Below are positions 11,700 to 29,699 of a stretch of DNA of 64,000 nucleotides, one piece after another. The position numbers were made by a program, and so were the translations under genes. This DNA is from Ceratodon purpureus. Its lineage: Eukaryota; Streptophyta; Bryopsida; Pseudoditrichales; Ditrichaceae. The notes below the pieces were generated by a model, which was given only the letters and a program-made list of their open reading frames with translations, did not search any database and had not been told where the DNA came from. The stretch spans positions 88,720,886 to 88,784,885 of the forward strand of contig CM026426.1 of NCBI GenBank assembly GCA_014871385.1. The letters run 5' to 3'. The first letter of the stretch is position 1, and every line of letters begins with the position of its first letter.

Positions 11700-13060
11700 T
11701 ACTTGCCTTACACCGCCCTTGCAGTTCTCTTACGCATCATGGACACCAAGACCTCCATAGGACCGATCTACATCCCAAGGATGGTGCGGGAATGGAAGAG
11801 GAAGCCAGATGGAGCTTCGTTGACAAAAACCAACGTGATCAAATACTAGACTCGCTTGGACTGCAAAGTAGATTTAGCCCGTTGCCTGGAGTTCCTGAAA
11901 TCGATGAATGAGCGCAGCAAGGAGGAGTAATCTCCGCGCCCGTCGTGGACGGGATCCTTGTCCAATACTTCCCTCGGTATCTCCATGCCTTCTTTGGCAG
12001 GGATGGAACCAGAGTAACAGAGTGGACACCGGAGTGTAGAACTCCACAATCCAATGTCATTGAGGCCATCGATGGTTTCTTCCCGACAACGACGGCAGAT
12101 ATGATGTGTATGCCCTAGGGAGTGCGTTACAAGAGCCATGGTTTGCTATGATGCGGGAAGTGTTTAGCCAGATTTTCTTTAAAAATAATCGCAATTGTAT
12201 ATAGCCCGCGCACCTGGCTGTCTTCCTCCGCGCCGACAAGGGGGAGAAGATAAACTTGGGACTGATCCTGGATGATTAGTTCCGAGTCCAGCTCCGTGGG
12301 TACCGCAGGAGCAAGGATTATTCCAGCCTGATAGGCCCATTCCTCACCGCATACATCACCAAGTTCCTTGCGTATTACAGGACAAACCACCTGCCGCCGC
12401 TGATGGGTACATTCCTTGATTTGCAAAGGGAAATGGCCATGGCTGCCAACAGAGACTCGGCTGCACCATTGACCAGCAAACGCCCATGGGTATCGGAGCC
12501 TACAACACCCGAGGGAGGCAATGTGAAGACAGACCTCGGACCCCAGGCCATTGAATTTTGAGAGCTGGGCAAGGAATTGGCTACCTGTCTGGAGCGCCTC
12601 CTTCAAGTCGTGCTTACCGTGGAGTAGAAGCGGATGGTGATGACCACACAGCAAGGAGAGATCGAGGAGCGCCACAAACACAAAGCCATACAGACCATCC
12701 AAGCTGCCCAGATTCGAGCCAAGCAAACGATCACTGACGCTAGGAAGGAGTGTTGATCACAGCTCTCCAAAGCACATCGGCAATTTCTGAAACCAGGTGG
12801 CTACTCTAGAGCTAGAGCTAGCAGCTTCACGCAAACAGGTTGACGCTATGGAAAAAGCCAAGAATCTAGCCGAGCAGCGAGCCCTGCGCTTGGAACAGCA
12901 CCACACCGAGACCTTGGCCCGGTGCAAAGTCCTCAGCGAGGCCTCATCGCAGGGTGCAGGTACATCGGCCATGGAACCAAGGAATACGGAGGAAATGACT
13001 TGCCTGTAGTAGGCACGCATTGAAACCGAGATTGTCAAGACAAGTTTTGAGGCAAACAAG
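11700..13060 (+). mobile_element. Probable LTR-retrotransposon fossil: accessory or structural region
   Basis: Broken plus-strand frames include a coiled-coil stretch at 12797-13009 (LELELAASRKQVDAMEKAK) and a charged block near 11740-11850. Location next to the integrase fossil and general composition suggest the 3' accessory region of the same or a nested element. It is clearly broken in several places. Assignment is tentative. Confidence 0.4.
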
Positions 13061-13299
13061 GCAATCTATGTGGAGAATGCCGCAAGACTCATCGCCATTC
13101 ATGCACATCGCATGTTGTGGGAGAAACCATTGGCCTCGGCAGTCTCCGTGTGGACACTCCTTGTTGTAATGTCCATCCTCTCCACATTTGGTATACCAAA
13201 CGTTGTTCGGAGGGTAGGCAGTGCTTTCCTTGCCTTCTTTTCTTCTGCCATCTAGACTTTGAGTTCTTCGATGCTACTCACCAGGTCTTTGATCATCCG

Positions 13300-14330
13300 T
13301 TTCTCTTATGGATACTCCTCTTTTACCCTTACTATCGTCCGCTCCTTCTCCTTCCGGTAGCCCTTGCTTGCTGCCGTCTTCTGGTGGGAGCGTCCGTCCT
13401 CACTGTTGCTGTCATCCGTCTCCGAGCTTTCTTCCAAGCTGGAATTGCAGGACTCAAAACTGAAGTCCCGGTTCCTTCGTAACTTCCGGAGACGTCTTAA
13501 ACTCTTCCCGGACTTCCTGTACTGCCGTATGGATTGCTTGGAGTTCTCATATTTCTGAGCAGCTTCCATTGCTTCCGGTAATGTCTGGGGTCGGGTTTGC
13601 CTTACATGAAAGCCCATCCACTCGGGTAAACCCGCATCATACCACTCCACTTGGATGCTGGCTGCGATTCCGGGACTCAGCTTGTGAATCAAACTCCTCA
13701 CCCTTTGCCCATACTGGCGGACCGATTCTTCCAGCTCCATCTTCATCTTGCTAAATTTCCTTAACAAACATGCTTCTCCTTCTACCTCCCGGAATGCCTT
13801 CTAGAAGGCAATGGACAAGGCTCCCTTGTTTCCCCTTACATTTTCCGGTTCCTCTTCGTACCACTGAAGCGCTTCCTTCTTCACCAATCCTTAAAACAAC
13901 CAGAGCTTGACTGCTTCATCCTCTTGGTTAGTGGCGGCAGTGGCGTTAAACTTGCTCAACCATTCATCCACGTCCTCCCAACCATCCCCCCTAAACTTCT
14001 GGTACTTCAATCTTGAAAACGTCTAAGCTATGGGAACCTCCTCTACTTCTCCACCAGCCTCCGGCCCTGCTTGCCCTCCTGATCCGGAAGTCCCGGCTAT
14101 TTTTTGGTCTATGTGTTTCTCACAATCTACTCTAGTAGTGTCGAAAGGCCGAGCTTCCGGCTCTTGATCTCCTCTCTTCTTTGTAATAGATCTGCGCAAT
14201 CCTTTCGTCCCCTCAAAATTCGGATTCATGCGATTTTACAACCTGATCAAAATGGCGAATACGGTATCTATTTGGAAGGAAGAAAATCATATAGATCTCT
14301 GGCAGCGGCGCCAAAAATTACATGTAGCAC
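13300..14330 (-). mobile_element. LTR-retrotransposon fossil: gag-like region and primer-binding site
   Basis: The minus-strand frame at 13306-13767 has a gag-like retrotransposon segment (ESVRQYGQRVRSLIHKLSPG) followed by a basic, serine-rich tail. Near 14295-14320 the minus strand reads TTTTTGGCGCCGCTGCC, typical of the primer-binding site of Ty3/gypsy elements, so the LTR should lie to the right of about 14325. The fossil runs on the minus strand, opposite to the integrase fossil at 10080. It is old and broken, and the LTR borders are not fixed. Confidence 0.7.
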
Positions 14331-15440
14331 GACGTAGCATTAGTATTCCTGCGGAAAGCACTTAATTGACACTAAATACCCTCCAAAGTAAACCACTCCC
14401 CGTTCGTTCCCACGAAGGCCTATAGTTTTCCTCCTTTAAGACAATAACAGTAATTCACCACCCGGTTCTGTCCGTTCCATACTACCTAGACCAGTTGCTC
14501 TAAGCCGGTCCTTTTGCCACGTTCCTATTTTCCGGCTTTTTAGACTAGTCGCCGATTCCCACTGATCCGTCTATGCTTTCAAGTGGCTCGATTCTCCACC
14601 GTCCCAGAACTTAAAGTGACTAGGCACCCCACTGTTCCTACCTAACAACCGGAGAGGGAGGAGTGCTCCCTCCGTATGACTATGGACCGGTCTGGATAAC
14701 TACTCAATACCGGTTATAGAGACGGACTTTACACTACAACAACATCACATGACGGTTGCCCGGTGTCCTAACTATATCATCTCTCGTTCCGGATTGGTTC
14801 GCAGTGAGTAGTCTAGCTTTTGTCCTATCGTCAGGAAGCGACCGGCCCTATCCATGATTCCGGTGTTCACACGACCCTTCGTATCCTTAAGACTACCAGC
14901 CCTTGCTGCAGTATGTCTTCCCTCCCCTCCAGGCTCCTTCTGGACGTTCGAAAGTGTCAACACTCCGCGTTTGACACTTTTCCACTCTCTTCCGGCAATT
15001 CTCCAAACTCTCACACTGTCGAACACTCTCCCAAAACTCTATCAGAGACAACAGTACCAGCAAACTGTTACTGCAACAGTTATGTCCGACAACCGTTCTA
15101 CACAACAAATCCAAAAGTATATTCTCAATTGCATAATAAAAAAAACGGGGTACAAAAACAAGGCCCAAGCCTTGGAAAAACTTCTGACTTAAGTACTACT
15201 TCCTACCGAGCCTCTAGAAGACAAGTGGCCAACTGAGATTCCGAATTTCCGGATCTTGGACTCCACGAATCCCGGACCGGTGGCCGCCTTCTATTCCTAG
15301 TTAATGCCGCTAACTATCCGGATTGACAGCTAGGTGCAACGGAGCCCCATCGTTAATCGCTGCCATTTTATTTGGTACCTATCCTACCCCTACTCCTTCT
15401 CGATCCTTGGGCTACGCCGGGAGTCTTCCGGTCTTCCTTT
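14330..15440. mobile_element. Probable LTR or untranslated region of the minus-strand fossil
   Basis: This stretch follows the primer-binding site on the minus strand and has no coding capacity. Repeated CCGG-rich words fit an old LTR. I could not locate a second LTR in the window, so its far border is not determined. Confidence 0.35.
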
Positions 15441-17320
15441 CAGGCCGCCTTATTTCAACCGTTTCAGCGACAAACCGGCTATGGGAGTTTCTGGCACCGG
15501 TCGGTCGTCGGCCTTCCGGATGCCACTTGCTTGAATAGCTAGGGAAGGAGACCGTGTAGCAACCGGAACTGCATCAACGATTGTCTGTGCTTGTTCGGGA
15601 GACGGGGTTCCTTGAACAGGCACAAAGGCCGCTCCTATAGGTGACGCGGGACTCCGCCTTGGACTGATGACCTCTGGATTAAAGGTCTCCACCCCTTCCG
15701 GGATGGGAATACCGTGAAGATTGTCCAAGGTATGTGCTAATGGCCGTCTCTATTCAGGCCGAGCAGGCGACTGGATGGCCAACTGAATCAAATATTGAAC
15801 TTGGGGTACCTGGTCCGGACCCACATCCGGTGCTAGCGCCTCCGGAGTTTTAAGTGCCTCTCGTTCCTCTGGTGGAACATATGGAGCCAAAGGGTCGGCT
15901 CTATTCTGCTCAAGGCTTGCCACCAATTCCCTCACCTTTGTCCAAGTTCCCTCCATCTCCTGGGTCAGGTCACACATGAACGAGACAATGGCTTTTCGGG
16001 TTGGATCCGCTTGGCGCGTCAAAAACTCTTGGTAAATGGCGCACTAGTTGGCCACATCTACCGAATGAGCTAGAGTTGCCTTGACCTGCACCAGGCTCCG
16101 GACAACTGCAGCTGCCTGGTCCTGAGCTTCCCGGAAGTCTACCCGGTCGTCGTAAAGCTCCTGTTGGAGCTTGATCACCTTCTCCCGGTGATGCTCCAAT
16201 TGCTCCTCCTGGGATCTGTGTAGGCCCATCATGTCCCGGAATCTTTGGAGCTGGGCGATGCATTCCTCTACTCGGAAGGTTCCCGTAATAGCAATCACCT
16301 CTTGCACCAACCAGTGTTTGTGCTTGGTGATTTCTTAGAGGTACTGGACGTACTGGGTCATTTGTCCGGCCGGGTGGGTCAAGTCGAGACATGGGTCCCC
16401 GGTGTGTTCTGGTGGACCAATAGGTTTGAGGGCCTCCGTGCTCAGGTTACGCTTGGGCGGTGTGAAGGACTGGGGTATTCCTGACGGTTGTCCTACTTCC
16501 GGGTTAGGCCGGCCTTTCTTCGAAGTAGGCGAATTTCCTGTATGTCATCATCGTCGTCAGAGACTACCGTCTCCGCTTCCGCATACCTTTGGAGACTCTT
16601 CAACTTATTGTACTCCACTATCTCTCGGGGTGTCAATAGTCCCTTAAACCGGTAGAGGTGGATGACGAAGGTCAGAAGGCAAGTGGGAGGCTTCTTCACC
16701 CTCTTGAGTTTCTCCACCTCCCGGTCGATGATCGTCTTCATCATGGCATTCTAGTCGACTTGGATCCACCCGTGCATGGCCCTAATGAAGGTAGACGCCC
16801 ACTTGATGGTCACCCGTTTGGGCTTTTCCGGGTGGAAAATCGGGTTAAGAAACCCTACCACCATCCGGGCGTCCTCATCATTGATGTCTTCTAGAGTCCA
16901 CCCCTCCTGGGCATTCCCGGCCGTCTTGATGAACTAGCTTATGAAATCCCGAGCCTCCGGCGTCGAGACTTCGCCTGGCCAGAAGTCATACGTATCCCTC
17001 CACATTTGTGCCGTCCACTGCTCCGGCTCTCCTCGGATAGTCGTTCGGTTATTCGGGTTCTTGACCAGAATGTCCTGAGCCGGAAGTGCCTCTGGCCATG
17101 CCCACGCCTTCTCGAGGAACAACGGACACCCCATGATAACCACGATCTCCTGGAGGCGTCCCGGCGATCATCCGGTGGCATCAATGGCATAATCCGGGCT
17201 ACCTTCAACAAAGGGCTTTCTTCCGGTTCTCTCCCTCTCCTAGCCACACTACCGATCGTCCTTACAGTCACACCGGTAACCCTTGCACGCACGGGCCTCA
17301 CGCAGTCCCTCAACTATCGG
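15440..17320 (-). mobile_element. Probable LTR-retrotransposon fossil: structural ORF remnants
   Basis: A row of minus-strand frames (15450-15728, 15750-16022, 16044-16310, 16493-16744, 16934-17143) reads as one decayed protein. It has a coiled-coil or Q/E-rich block, an acidic DDDDD run and proline-rich parts. It is broken in several places. The composition resembles the accessory or structural region at 11.7-13.0 kb on the other strand. Family assignment is tentative. Confidence 0.4.
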
Positions 17321-19140
17321 AAACACTTCCTTCTCACCGTCCCTCTCCTATCTACCTAAGTACTTAGTGCGACATACACCGAGGAGCACACGGTCCTGGC
17401 GTGCACAAGACGACAAAAGAAAAGAGGATCACGACCTCCCTTTTGCCTTTTATGCCTTGCCCCAGCCCTAGCTATTTGTAGCCTTTCATCATTGACGGTC
17501 GTAGCTCTTCATCATGGACAGTCACAACTGGTGGCGCTTTGATTGTTGCCGCCCTGGTACAAATTACTGCTCCCGGCCGCTGCCCTAAGTTTGACAGTTT
17601 CAGGATCCGGATCCGGCTCCGGCCCTGAGTCCAACTGGTTCCGTTGGTCTGGGCCAAAGTCCCTTGAGTCCGTCTGGGCGTTATTCAATGAGCTAACCGT
17701 CTTAACCGGTTGTTACTATTATCTAAGTAAAACATACGTAATCGTACGACCTAACTTCTAATTTTTTTCATTTTTTTTGACCGGAACTAGCATTCATGTG
17801 GATTAACAGTGCAAATCACTTTACACATAGCGATTTAGGTCGTTTTGAATTCAAAGACCTTGCACATTCTAGTGTCTTCTTCCTTTCTTGATTCATAACT
17901 AGTTTGAGCAGTTGGCTGCATTTTGCTTCCAATTTGGACGCACAAGAAATTTCCATTACTCTTATCTACTTAAAGACTCTAGCGATGAGTGATCTAAGAG
18001 CTCCTGGAACTATCATTTGCAATGGTGGTGGAATGATCTTCTAGATATCCTTCACCAAGACTTTTAAGATTGTGGAGTCTTTAACTAGAATCTCTGGCGG
18101 CTTCTTGACATATATGGATTATTTTGTCTTTAAGTAATGCTCATATAGAGTAGCCTCGGCAAAAATCTCGCCCAATATCCCCGTGAATTTCTAGATTTGG
18201 TCCAACACAATTGATTGTTTTGCGTGGTACTGGCAGACCTCCTTCTTGTTTTCTGCCACATCCTTTTCATCTGCGTCACTTGTGCTATTGGTCGGGCCTT
18301 TCCAGTCTAGAATGCCTCTACTATCTAATGATTTTTCTTCATTTCCAATTCCAAAGAATGATAAAAGCCTAATTCACACAATTCAAAACCTTTTTTGGAG
18401 ATGGCCGAAATGTAATTCTTTAGTAGAATTGGCATGATTTCTCCTTTGTCTATTAACTCTCTCACACCTTCTTTAATACTAATCTCTTCTTTTAAATACT
18501 ACACGGATCTTTGTGATCTATTTTGGAACCTTAGCAATCCAATTGCTAATGACTCAACAAGTGAAAACAACCTCACTAATCTACTTTATTTCATATAGGC
18601 AAAAAATTTGGGTTTATTCTAGGTAGGTGCTCATACATGGAACAAGCTCATCTTCGTCACACTAAGTTCAAAACTATGAAGGATTTAAATATTTGGCACG
18701 TTATTGTAGGTACAAAGAGACTCCTTTAACAAAAACAACGACTCTTTTGCGATTTTATGAATTTGAAGGACTACAACATTTTTAATATATACCTGAGAAT
18801 CAGCGTTCAAGGAAAAGGAATAGTAAGGTTTTTGTTCATAAGAGTATTGTGGACAAGTTTGGTAGTAGTATGAATCTCGTGAACCATAAGCAACCAAACA
18901 TAAACCTTTAGGATTTATGGAATATCTTTGAACTTCTCAAATGTGTGAAAGGATAGATTGCCATGGCATGACATGTTTATGATAGAAAATATCATAATGT
19001 AATGACAATTGCTTTTTATAATATATAATTTGAAGATGCAACAACATAGGAGCTTCTTCAAACCCATGTAAAGAAAAATCGTAAATTCTCGGCGTCAATA
19101 ATTTCTTCATGAATATTACGGGAAATAATTAATTCTACCC
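17321..19140. other. Unassigned, increasingly AT-rich DNA
   Basis: No gene is supported. The first 450 bp share the CCGG-rich composition of the retrotransposon nest. From 17760 on the sequence is AT-rich with only short chance frames. It ends at the GC-richer leader of the PAH gene. Confidence 0.35.
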
Positions 19141-20500
19141 TTTATTTTTTCGCGTGGCCGTTTCTCCATGGTGGGGGAATTCCGCCGAAAAATCTGGGAG
19201 GCTTCCGCAACGTTTTATTTTGCGACGGGAGGATCGCTGAATGTTGAGAAAAAATCTCCAACGGAACGGCTTCATTTACCTCATTGACCGCGGAGTGCTT
19301 TCGCAAGGGAGGAATTAGCCCAGTCCAGCTTCTGTGCGGTGCAGTAGGGTTCAGGTTTGGAAATTTAGGTCCTGAAATCGTGGTAGAGTATGTCAGAGAT
19401 CTTGATTTTCTCTCCGAACTGGTGAATTTGGCGTCATTGAACTGGTATGTTTGGTGTTCAATATACCTTTTTATCTCTTGTGTGCTGAGTTTTGATGACT
19501 TGGGGTGACAGACCTGGTGAGAGGGGGATTCGGGGTTTGTGGGGTTGGGGTCAGTGTGACTCGAGGTTGGTGTCCGTGAGGTTCTGAGTGAGATTGGACT
19601 TGGAAGATCTTAGAGACCAGGGAATACATCGCCTCGGTATTGGCGCAGGTTTGAAGCGATTCACAAAGGGAGCAGCCGGGAGAAATGGTTGGAACCGAAA
19701 ATTTCGTCAAATACTCCTCATTTTATGATCAACTCGTCCTTATCCGAGTTGTTGTAGTAGGCTTAACTTAACAGGGATATTATATACTAGGCGCAAACTG
19801 TAGTCGAAAAGTTTTATTTTCACCTTTGCGAATTCCTCTACGCAACTTGGGAGTTTCAGTGGGGTTGAAGGCATCTAGTGTTAGCTCAGGACTCCGGAAG
19901 GAAAGGCATTGCTGACTATCTTCTCAGCTTTCTTGTTGTTAATTGATATATATGGTTTGGACGGAACATATAGTTTGTAACGGAAATATGACATGGTCAG
20001 CACTGGGTCCCTGCCAGGATGGGTACGTACTGTCTTCAATTTTGATAAGGATTTATGCAGCCGGAGGAGTTGAGTTGGATTGTAATTGTAAAGAGAAATA
20101 TTCGGGATCTTTAGAATTTCGGTCTATTTTGAGAACACACTGACGAAATAGAGCAATTTCGGGAGTAGGGTTCCGAAGTTCAGGTATGTTGCGGTGCCTA
20201 ATTCGTTTCTATTGTGGTAATGTGATGCGACAGTACATTGGTCTGGGTTGGGTTCAAGCTCGTGTGATTGGTGGGGGTTGGGGAATGTGGAGAAGGTAAC
20301 GTCGACGACCAAAGGTTTGGAGGACGTGCTGTTTAGCTGCGTAGTTCGTGTTTGCTTTAGTTGTGATTGTGGACACGGGGAGAGTATTCGACGAGGCGAA
20401 GTACGCTACCATCTCTTCGGGCGGGAGCTAGGAATGGGAAGAAGTCGAGGGGGAGGATCTTGTTAGGATGTTTAGGTTTGCCTTGGTGAGAAGGTCCAAT
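19141..20500 (+). promoter_or_regulatory. Promoter and 5' untranslated region of the PAH gene (probable)
   Basis: GC content rises near 19141-19330 and the sequence leads without any long coding frame into the PAH start at 20501. Plant PAH genes often have a spliced 5' leader, and several AG|GT-type sites lie here, but I cannot assign introns or the transcription start. A possible in-frame earlier ATG at 20468 would add 11 residues. The ATG at 20501 is preferred because it places the conserved N-terminal motif at the usual distance. Confidence 0.4.
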
Positions 20501-23500
20501 ATGTATGCAGTTGGTAGGCTTATCTCCCAGGGAGTTTACACCGTTGCTGGGCCATTTCATCCCTTCGGAGGCGCAGTTGATATTATTGTTGTACAGCAGC
20601 AGGATGGATCTTACAAGAGCTCGCCCTGGTATGTCAAGTTCGGCAAATTCCAGGGCGTATTGAAGCGGAGTGAGAAAGTTGTTAATATTGCCGTCAACGA
20701 TGAGGCTCTTAAATTTCATATGTTTTTGGACTCAACAGGTAGGTTTTCTATTTTCTTCCCTTGTGTTGTGCAGGTCCGACGAGTCACTTGATTGCGTGTA
20801 TTCTATGTATTGTGCGATGTCTTGATTTAATGTACTGCGTGATGATGGTGATTTGTGGTGACTGAACAGGGGAGGCTTATTTTTTGAAAGATTCGGAGCC
20901 GGACAAGGAACCTTCGTCGTCGCATCTTGCAATCACATCCGGTCATGAAGTGTTAGCTTTGGAAGACTGTCGAAGTAAGTTGGGGAATGTATTGGAGAGT
21001 AAAGTTTCCGAAGAAGATGTGGAGAAAGGCGAGAGCAGCGATGAGAGGGACAACAATCTTGCGTTGAGGTTCGAAGGGAGGAAAGCATCCTACCTTCTTA
21101 TGCAGCAGGTTTGTGGTGGTTCATCTGCTGTCCGCAAACTGGACTTTGTCGATTAGTAGTAGCTCGATGGTCATAACTTTAACAGCCCCCAGTAAAACTG
21201 GTACGGATCGTTACAGGCTTCAGTTCAGCAAATATTTATAACGTAAATGCCCTCTACTTGTCAGAATTGTAGCAGTGAAGCAATGTCGCGAAGATCTTCA
21301 GAATTCAACAGCAGACTTTGGGATTGGTTTTGATCATCGGAATGCTGGAATCATACCAGTTAGTCTTGTGAATTAGAGTCGTATTTCATTTGAGAGAGTC
21401 TGCTTTGCCAATGGTCATGAACGCCCTTTTCTGAGGCTTGATTTTAGAGAGTTGATGCTTCGAATTCTGAAGCTTTTCAACTTGAATAACCACCTTGTAC
21501 GTTACGATGATTACATTGTAATTCCTATGTGCTGCGGGTTTGGCAGGCTGCTGAAGCTCAGGCTGCTAAAGCTCGTGCTGCTGAGGAATCTGAATTTGAA
21601 GAAGTCAAAGATGAGGCTGAATTTCCAGAGAGTAGTACGTTCAAAGAGGACACAGATATCAAGGGAAATGCTGAATTTCTAGAGAATATTACACGTGACG
21701 AATACACAGACGTTGTAACGAACACTAAACTTTTGGCGAGTATCGCCCGTAACGAGTACACAGTCGTTCAAAACGATGGCGAACTTCCGAAGAGTATTAC
21801 ACTTCAGGAGGACACGGATACTCCAGGGGAGTCTGAGCTGTTAGAGAACAGTACTCTGAAGGACGACCATGGAACCGTACGAGGTGCTTCAAATGACCTG
21901 CTCTCATCGGTAGGAGCTTTGAAGTTGAAAATATCCTCTATTGACGAGATCGAGATTGCTACAGGAGGATCCGCTCTTCATTCGCTTCTAAGCCGATCAG
22001 TTGGGCTTGAAGGACAGCAGAAAGCAGGACGTCCTTCGTGTTCCCTTGTTGCGCAAGCTGCTCTTGCGGCAGTTGCTAAAGCTGCCTGGGAACCAGGTAT
22101 CAAGGATTCATTCAAAGGTCTTGGAAATGATTCTGGGGACTCATTTGAGATAGTAAATAATAGTGGGGAGGTTATTGTTGAAGGCTTTCGGCTGAGAAAG
22201 TCAAAGTCTCTGAATCTTAGGTCAGGAGAGATCGCTGATGAACCGGTGTGTGTCCAAAGAGCAAGAAGTGAACCAGATTTGAGACTCCCTGAAAATGACT
22301 TTGAAAGAATAAAAAGTGAAGCAAATCTGAGACATCGTGAAATTGGAGATAACCCGCCTGAGCTTTCAACTCTTACGATCACTAGTGCTGATGGAGTTGT
22401 CGTTCTGCACACGCCTAGACGTGGCAGTCCACCCACATCGACTTCCCGAGATGACCATATTCAAACTCTTCAACAACCGATTATTTTCGAAGGAGATGGG
22501 CTGGAGAAGCCCGTAGTCCTAGGCATGTTGTCTTTTGGACAGGTTGTTACAGACAATACTCAGGGAGATACTCCAGCAGGCGGGCTTAATTCTTCTCCTG
22601 ACAAGAAGGAAGTGGGTGCTTTGATAACCGCGGGAAGCGGTGGATGGAAGCTTTGGCCATTTCCTCTGAGACGTTCAAAAACCCCAGAGATGATCGGGTC
22701 TACACCAGTGATATCTCGAGAAGCGTTGATGGCAGCCGCAAGTGCAGGAATGGACAGTGCATTGGTGAATAAGCTGGTCTCAGAAGGTGATTACTATCTC
22801 CGTTCAAGGAAGAATAAAGTGCGCTCGTTTTTGCCTTCTTCCCAGATGCTTTCATCCCTGAATCTCAAGGAAGGCAGTAACCGCATCACGTTCACGTTCT
22901 TCACACGAGTGCTTGGCAAACAGCAGGTTCGTGGATTTCATTTTACTTCAAGTGGTGCTGCTTTAGGTAAACTCGAGTTATGTAGCAGTGGTGATAAGTA
23001 TTCAAGAGTTGTACCTTGACTTATATTGGCTATTTGAATCGATGAGGCCTCAGGAACGTCACAAGTCGGTCTGCTTTGACCTTGCTCCTGTGCAAGAGCC
23101 CCTGAGCATTGGCTTTAGTTTGTTGCTAGTTCGAGTTCTATTTCTTAGTCTAAAACGCGTATAGGGTATTGTATTGCTCTACAGTGTTTGATGAATGTGG
23201 CTGATGTTGAAGGTTTGGTGTCTAAATATATTGTGCAGGTTGATGCTCGTATCTACCTATGGAAGTGGAATACACGTGTTGTTATTTCGGATGTGGATGG
23301 CACCATCACAAAGTGAGTTTGGTTCTTGATACCGTCATTTCTGTTATTTCTAATATGACATTCACCTTGTATTGAGGGTTTATATTGTCTCAGTGCTGTT
23401 TATCAGTTGAAGATCTCTGTATACTGTGGGTACTCTTGATACTGTCTGTAGAGCCAACTTTTTTCATCTGAGTTTCTGAATGACGTCCAGAAATTGTGTA

Positions 23501-25785
23501 AGCCGCGCTCGCAGGAGTTCTTCCTACAGTATTTTGAAGTATATTTGGGTATTTTGATATTGTGTAGACGTCGCTCATGATCTTCTCTCTAGTGTTGTGG
23601 AAGTTCGAAAATGTAATTACGTGGTTATGCTGTAGGTCAGATGTTTTGGGACAGGTGATGCCTTTGATGGGGAGGGACTGGACGCAATCTGGCGTTACTC
23701 GTCTATTTTCTGCTATTAAGGTGCTCACCTACGTACGATCTTTTGTCTTTCGATCCGTTAAAGTTCCCTGATATGATTGAGTTCTTCTGGTGATGATTAT
23801 CTTGAATGTGTCGAGCCGGTCATTTCTTTACCTGGAATTTTAGCAGGAGCTTTTATTCAATACTTCTGGGCTTAAGTTGCGGCAAGTTTCTACTATAATT
23901 TAATCCTTTTGACGCTAAATGTAGCACTCTTATCTGATGTTTTGATGGAACTGAAATTAGGTCCAGTTTTCTGATATATGTTTCTTGAACAACGTTGCTG
24001 CTACAACTGACTCTATAGTGTGGTTATCAGGAAAACGGTTATGAAGTTATGTTTTTAAGTGCACGTGCGATCTCACAGGCATATCTTACCCGTCAGTTTC
24101 TGTTTAATTTGAAGCAGGTGAGCATTTGCTTTTAAAAAATCATACAGGTCTGCTTATTCTGAAGTACTCACTTTTAACCAGATATACTTTCGCCACCGGA
24201 TCCCCAGTAGTGTGGTTCTGAAGATATCTTGACATCTTCTCGTCAAGATGCCTAAAGTAAGAACTTGTCTATTTTAATTTTGTTGTTGCAGGATGGTGAA
24301 GCACTGCCAGATGGTCCAGTGGTGATTTCTCCTGACGGACTCTTTCCCTCTCTCTATCGCGAGGGTGAGTGCATGGTTCAAACTAAAATGTTGTCGGCTC
24401 TGAAATTGTTATTGAGGTCATGCTTCATGATAATTTCGTTAATATCCGTTAAATACAGCAAGCACGCAACACGACGTGCACAAAGCCGATCTATTCTGTT
24501 CTTTGGTTAATTGCCTACCATAGGATTTTTTCAGCGTGTGTTTGTTTTTTGCAGTCATACGAAGGGCCCCTCATGAATTCAAGATTGCTTGTCTTCAGGT
24601 ACGCTTTTTTATGTAAAGTATGACTTTCGTCATGCTCATTTCGTAAAGTGAACTTTCTCAAGTTTACATGTAATGTCTAGTATTTGAGACCTTGTGCAAG
24701 AGACGCATGCATCTTATGGCCCATTGAAGATTGATTGTCTCTTGTGCAGGATATACGTGATCTCTTTCCCGAAGATTGTAATCCATTCTACGCTGGATTC
24801 GGGAATCGTGATACTGATGAAATTAGTTACCTCAAAGTTGGTATTCCCAAAGGCAAAATATTTATTATCAATCCCAAGGTAACTCCGGTTCGTCTTTACT
24901 GGTTCTTAACGTGGCGTTTTTGTGGCTTGAGTAGTTTTTGCATCAGAAGAGTGTGTTGTCGGGTGCAGCCTCTTATAAATTTGGTTTTGCAGCTTGTTAT
25001 TCGTTCGGAAAGTATCTTCTATACTATTGTGCAGGTTGCATCCAGTTGCTTAATTTATGAATATTTTATCACGTTTCTGCTCAATTTTACAATGCTTGTT
25101 TGCAAAGTTTGGCTGCTTTCACTGTACTGTGCCTTGAGAGTCCCCAATTGAAAATTTTCGACTGCAAATGGTTGTTGATTTTCGAAGTTTTATCATGCAG
25201 GGAGAAGTTGCCGTAAACAATAGAGTAGACGTAAAGTCATATACTTCTCTGCACAAACTTGTTGATGATATGTTTCCTCCTCAGACATATACTGAGCAGG
25301 TATGAATATTGGAATTCCCTCTGAGCTGTGTCTACTGGATTAGATACTCAATATTTTAGGTTTTTGGACACTCTCATTTACCTTAGAGTTACAGATGAGG
25401 TAATTTTTGTACTGCCGATGAAAGGAAATAGTTGTTTTATAGTTCGAAATAGTTGTAGTACGCTTTCAAATCGTGCACCACTTAGTATTCTTACGTCATG
25501 TTTGGCCGGTTTTCAATGGCAGGAAGATTTCAATTCTTGGAATTACTGGAAAATGCCGCTACCAGACATTGAAGATGAATTGAGTTTCGCAAGGTTCTCA
25601 GTTTTTATTTTTCCCGCCTTGTTAATTACACTTTGTGACATACATTTGAAATGTCCTGTTTTATTCAAGTAGTCGTGCATTTATTAATTTCATGTAATTA
25701 CAACTTCATCGGTATCTGTTGATGGATTTGCATGTGCAGTGGTTCGAAGGGCAGTGGTTTAAATCCTAGGAAGACCAAGTCATGA
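20501..25785 (+). CDS. PAH: Phosphatidate phosphohydrolase (lipin family, plant PAH)
   Basis: This is a Mg2+-dependent phosphatidate phosphatase that turns phosphatidic acid into diacylglycerol in ER-associated lipid synthesis. Coding exons: 20501-20738, 20870-21108, 21547-22926, 23239-23312, 23636-23720, 24031-24117, 24292-24364, 24555-24598, 24750-24878, 25201-25299, 25523-25593 and 25740-25785. They add to 2565 nt, an exact 854-residue frame, and every junction has GT..AG. The N-lipin domain spans about residues 1-110 ([20 protein letters not shown]). The long third exon encodes a disordered, acidic, variable middle. The C-terminal lipin/HAD domain starts near residue 575. Its catalytic motif DVDGT is at residues 637-641, followed by FLSARAISQ and [12 protein letters not shown]. 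Size fits plant PAH1/PAH2 (about 900 residues). The last exon is less certain: read-through of exon 11 would end at 25672 instead. It is the only clear housekeeping gene in the window. Confidence 0.95.
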
Positions 25786-29699
<3,914 letters not shown>

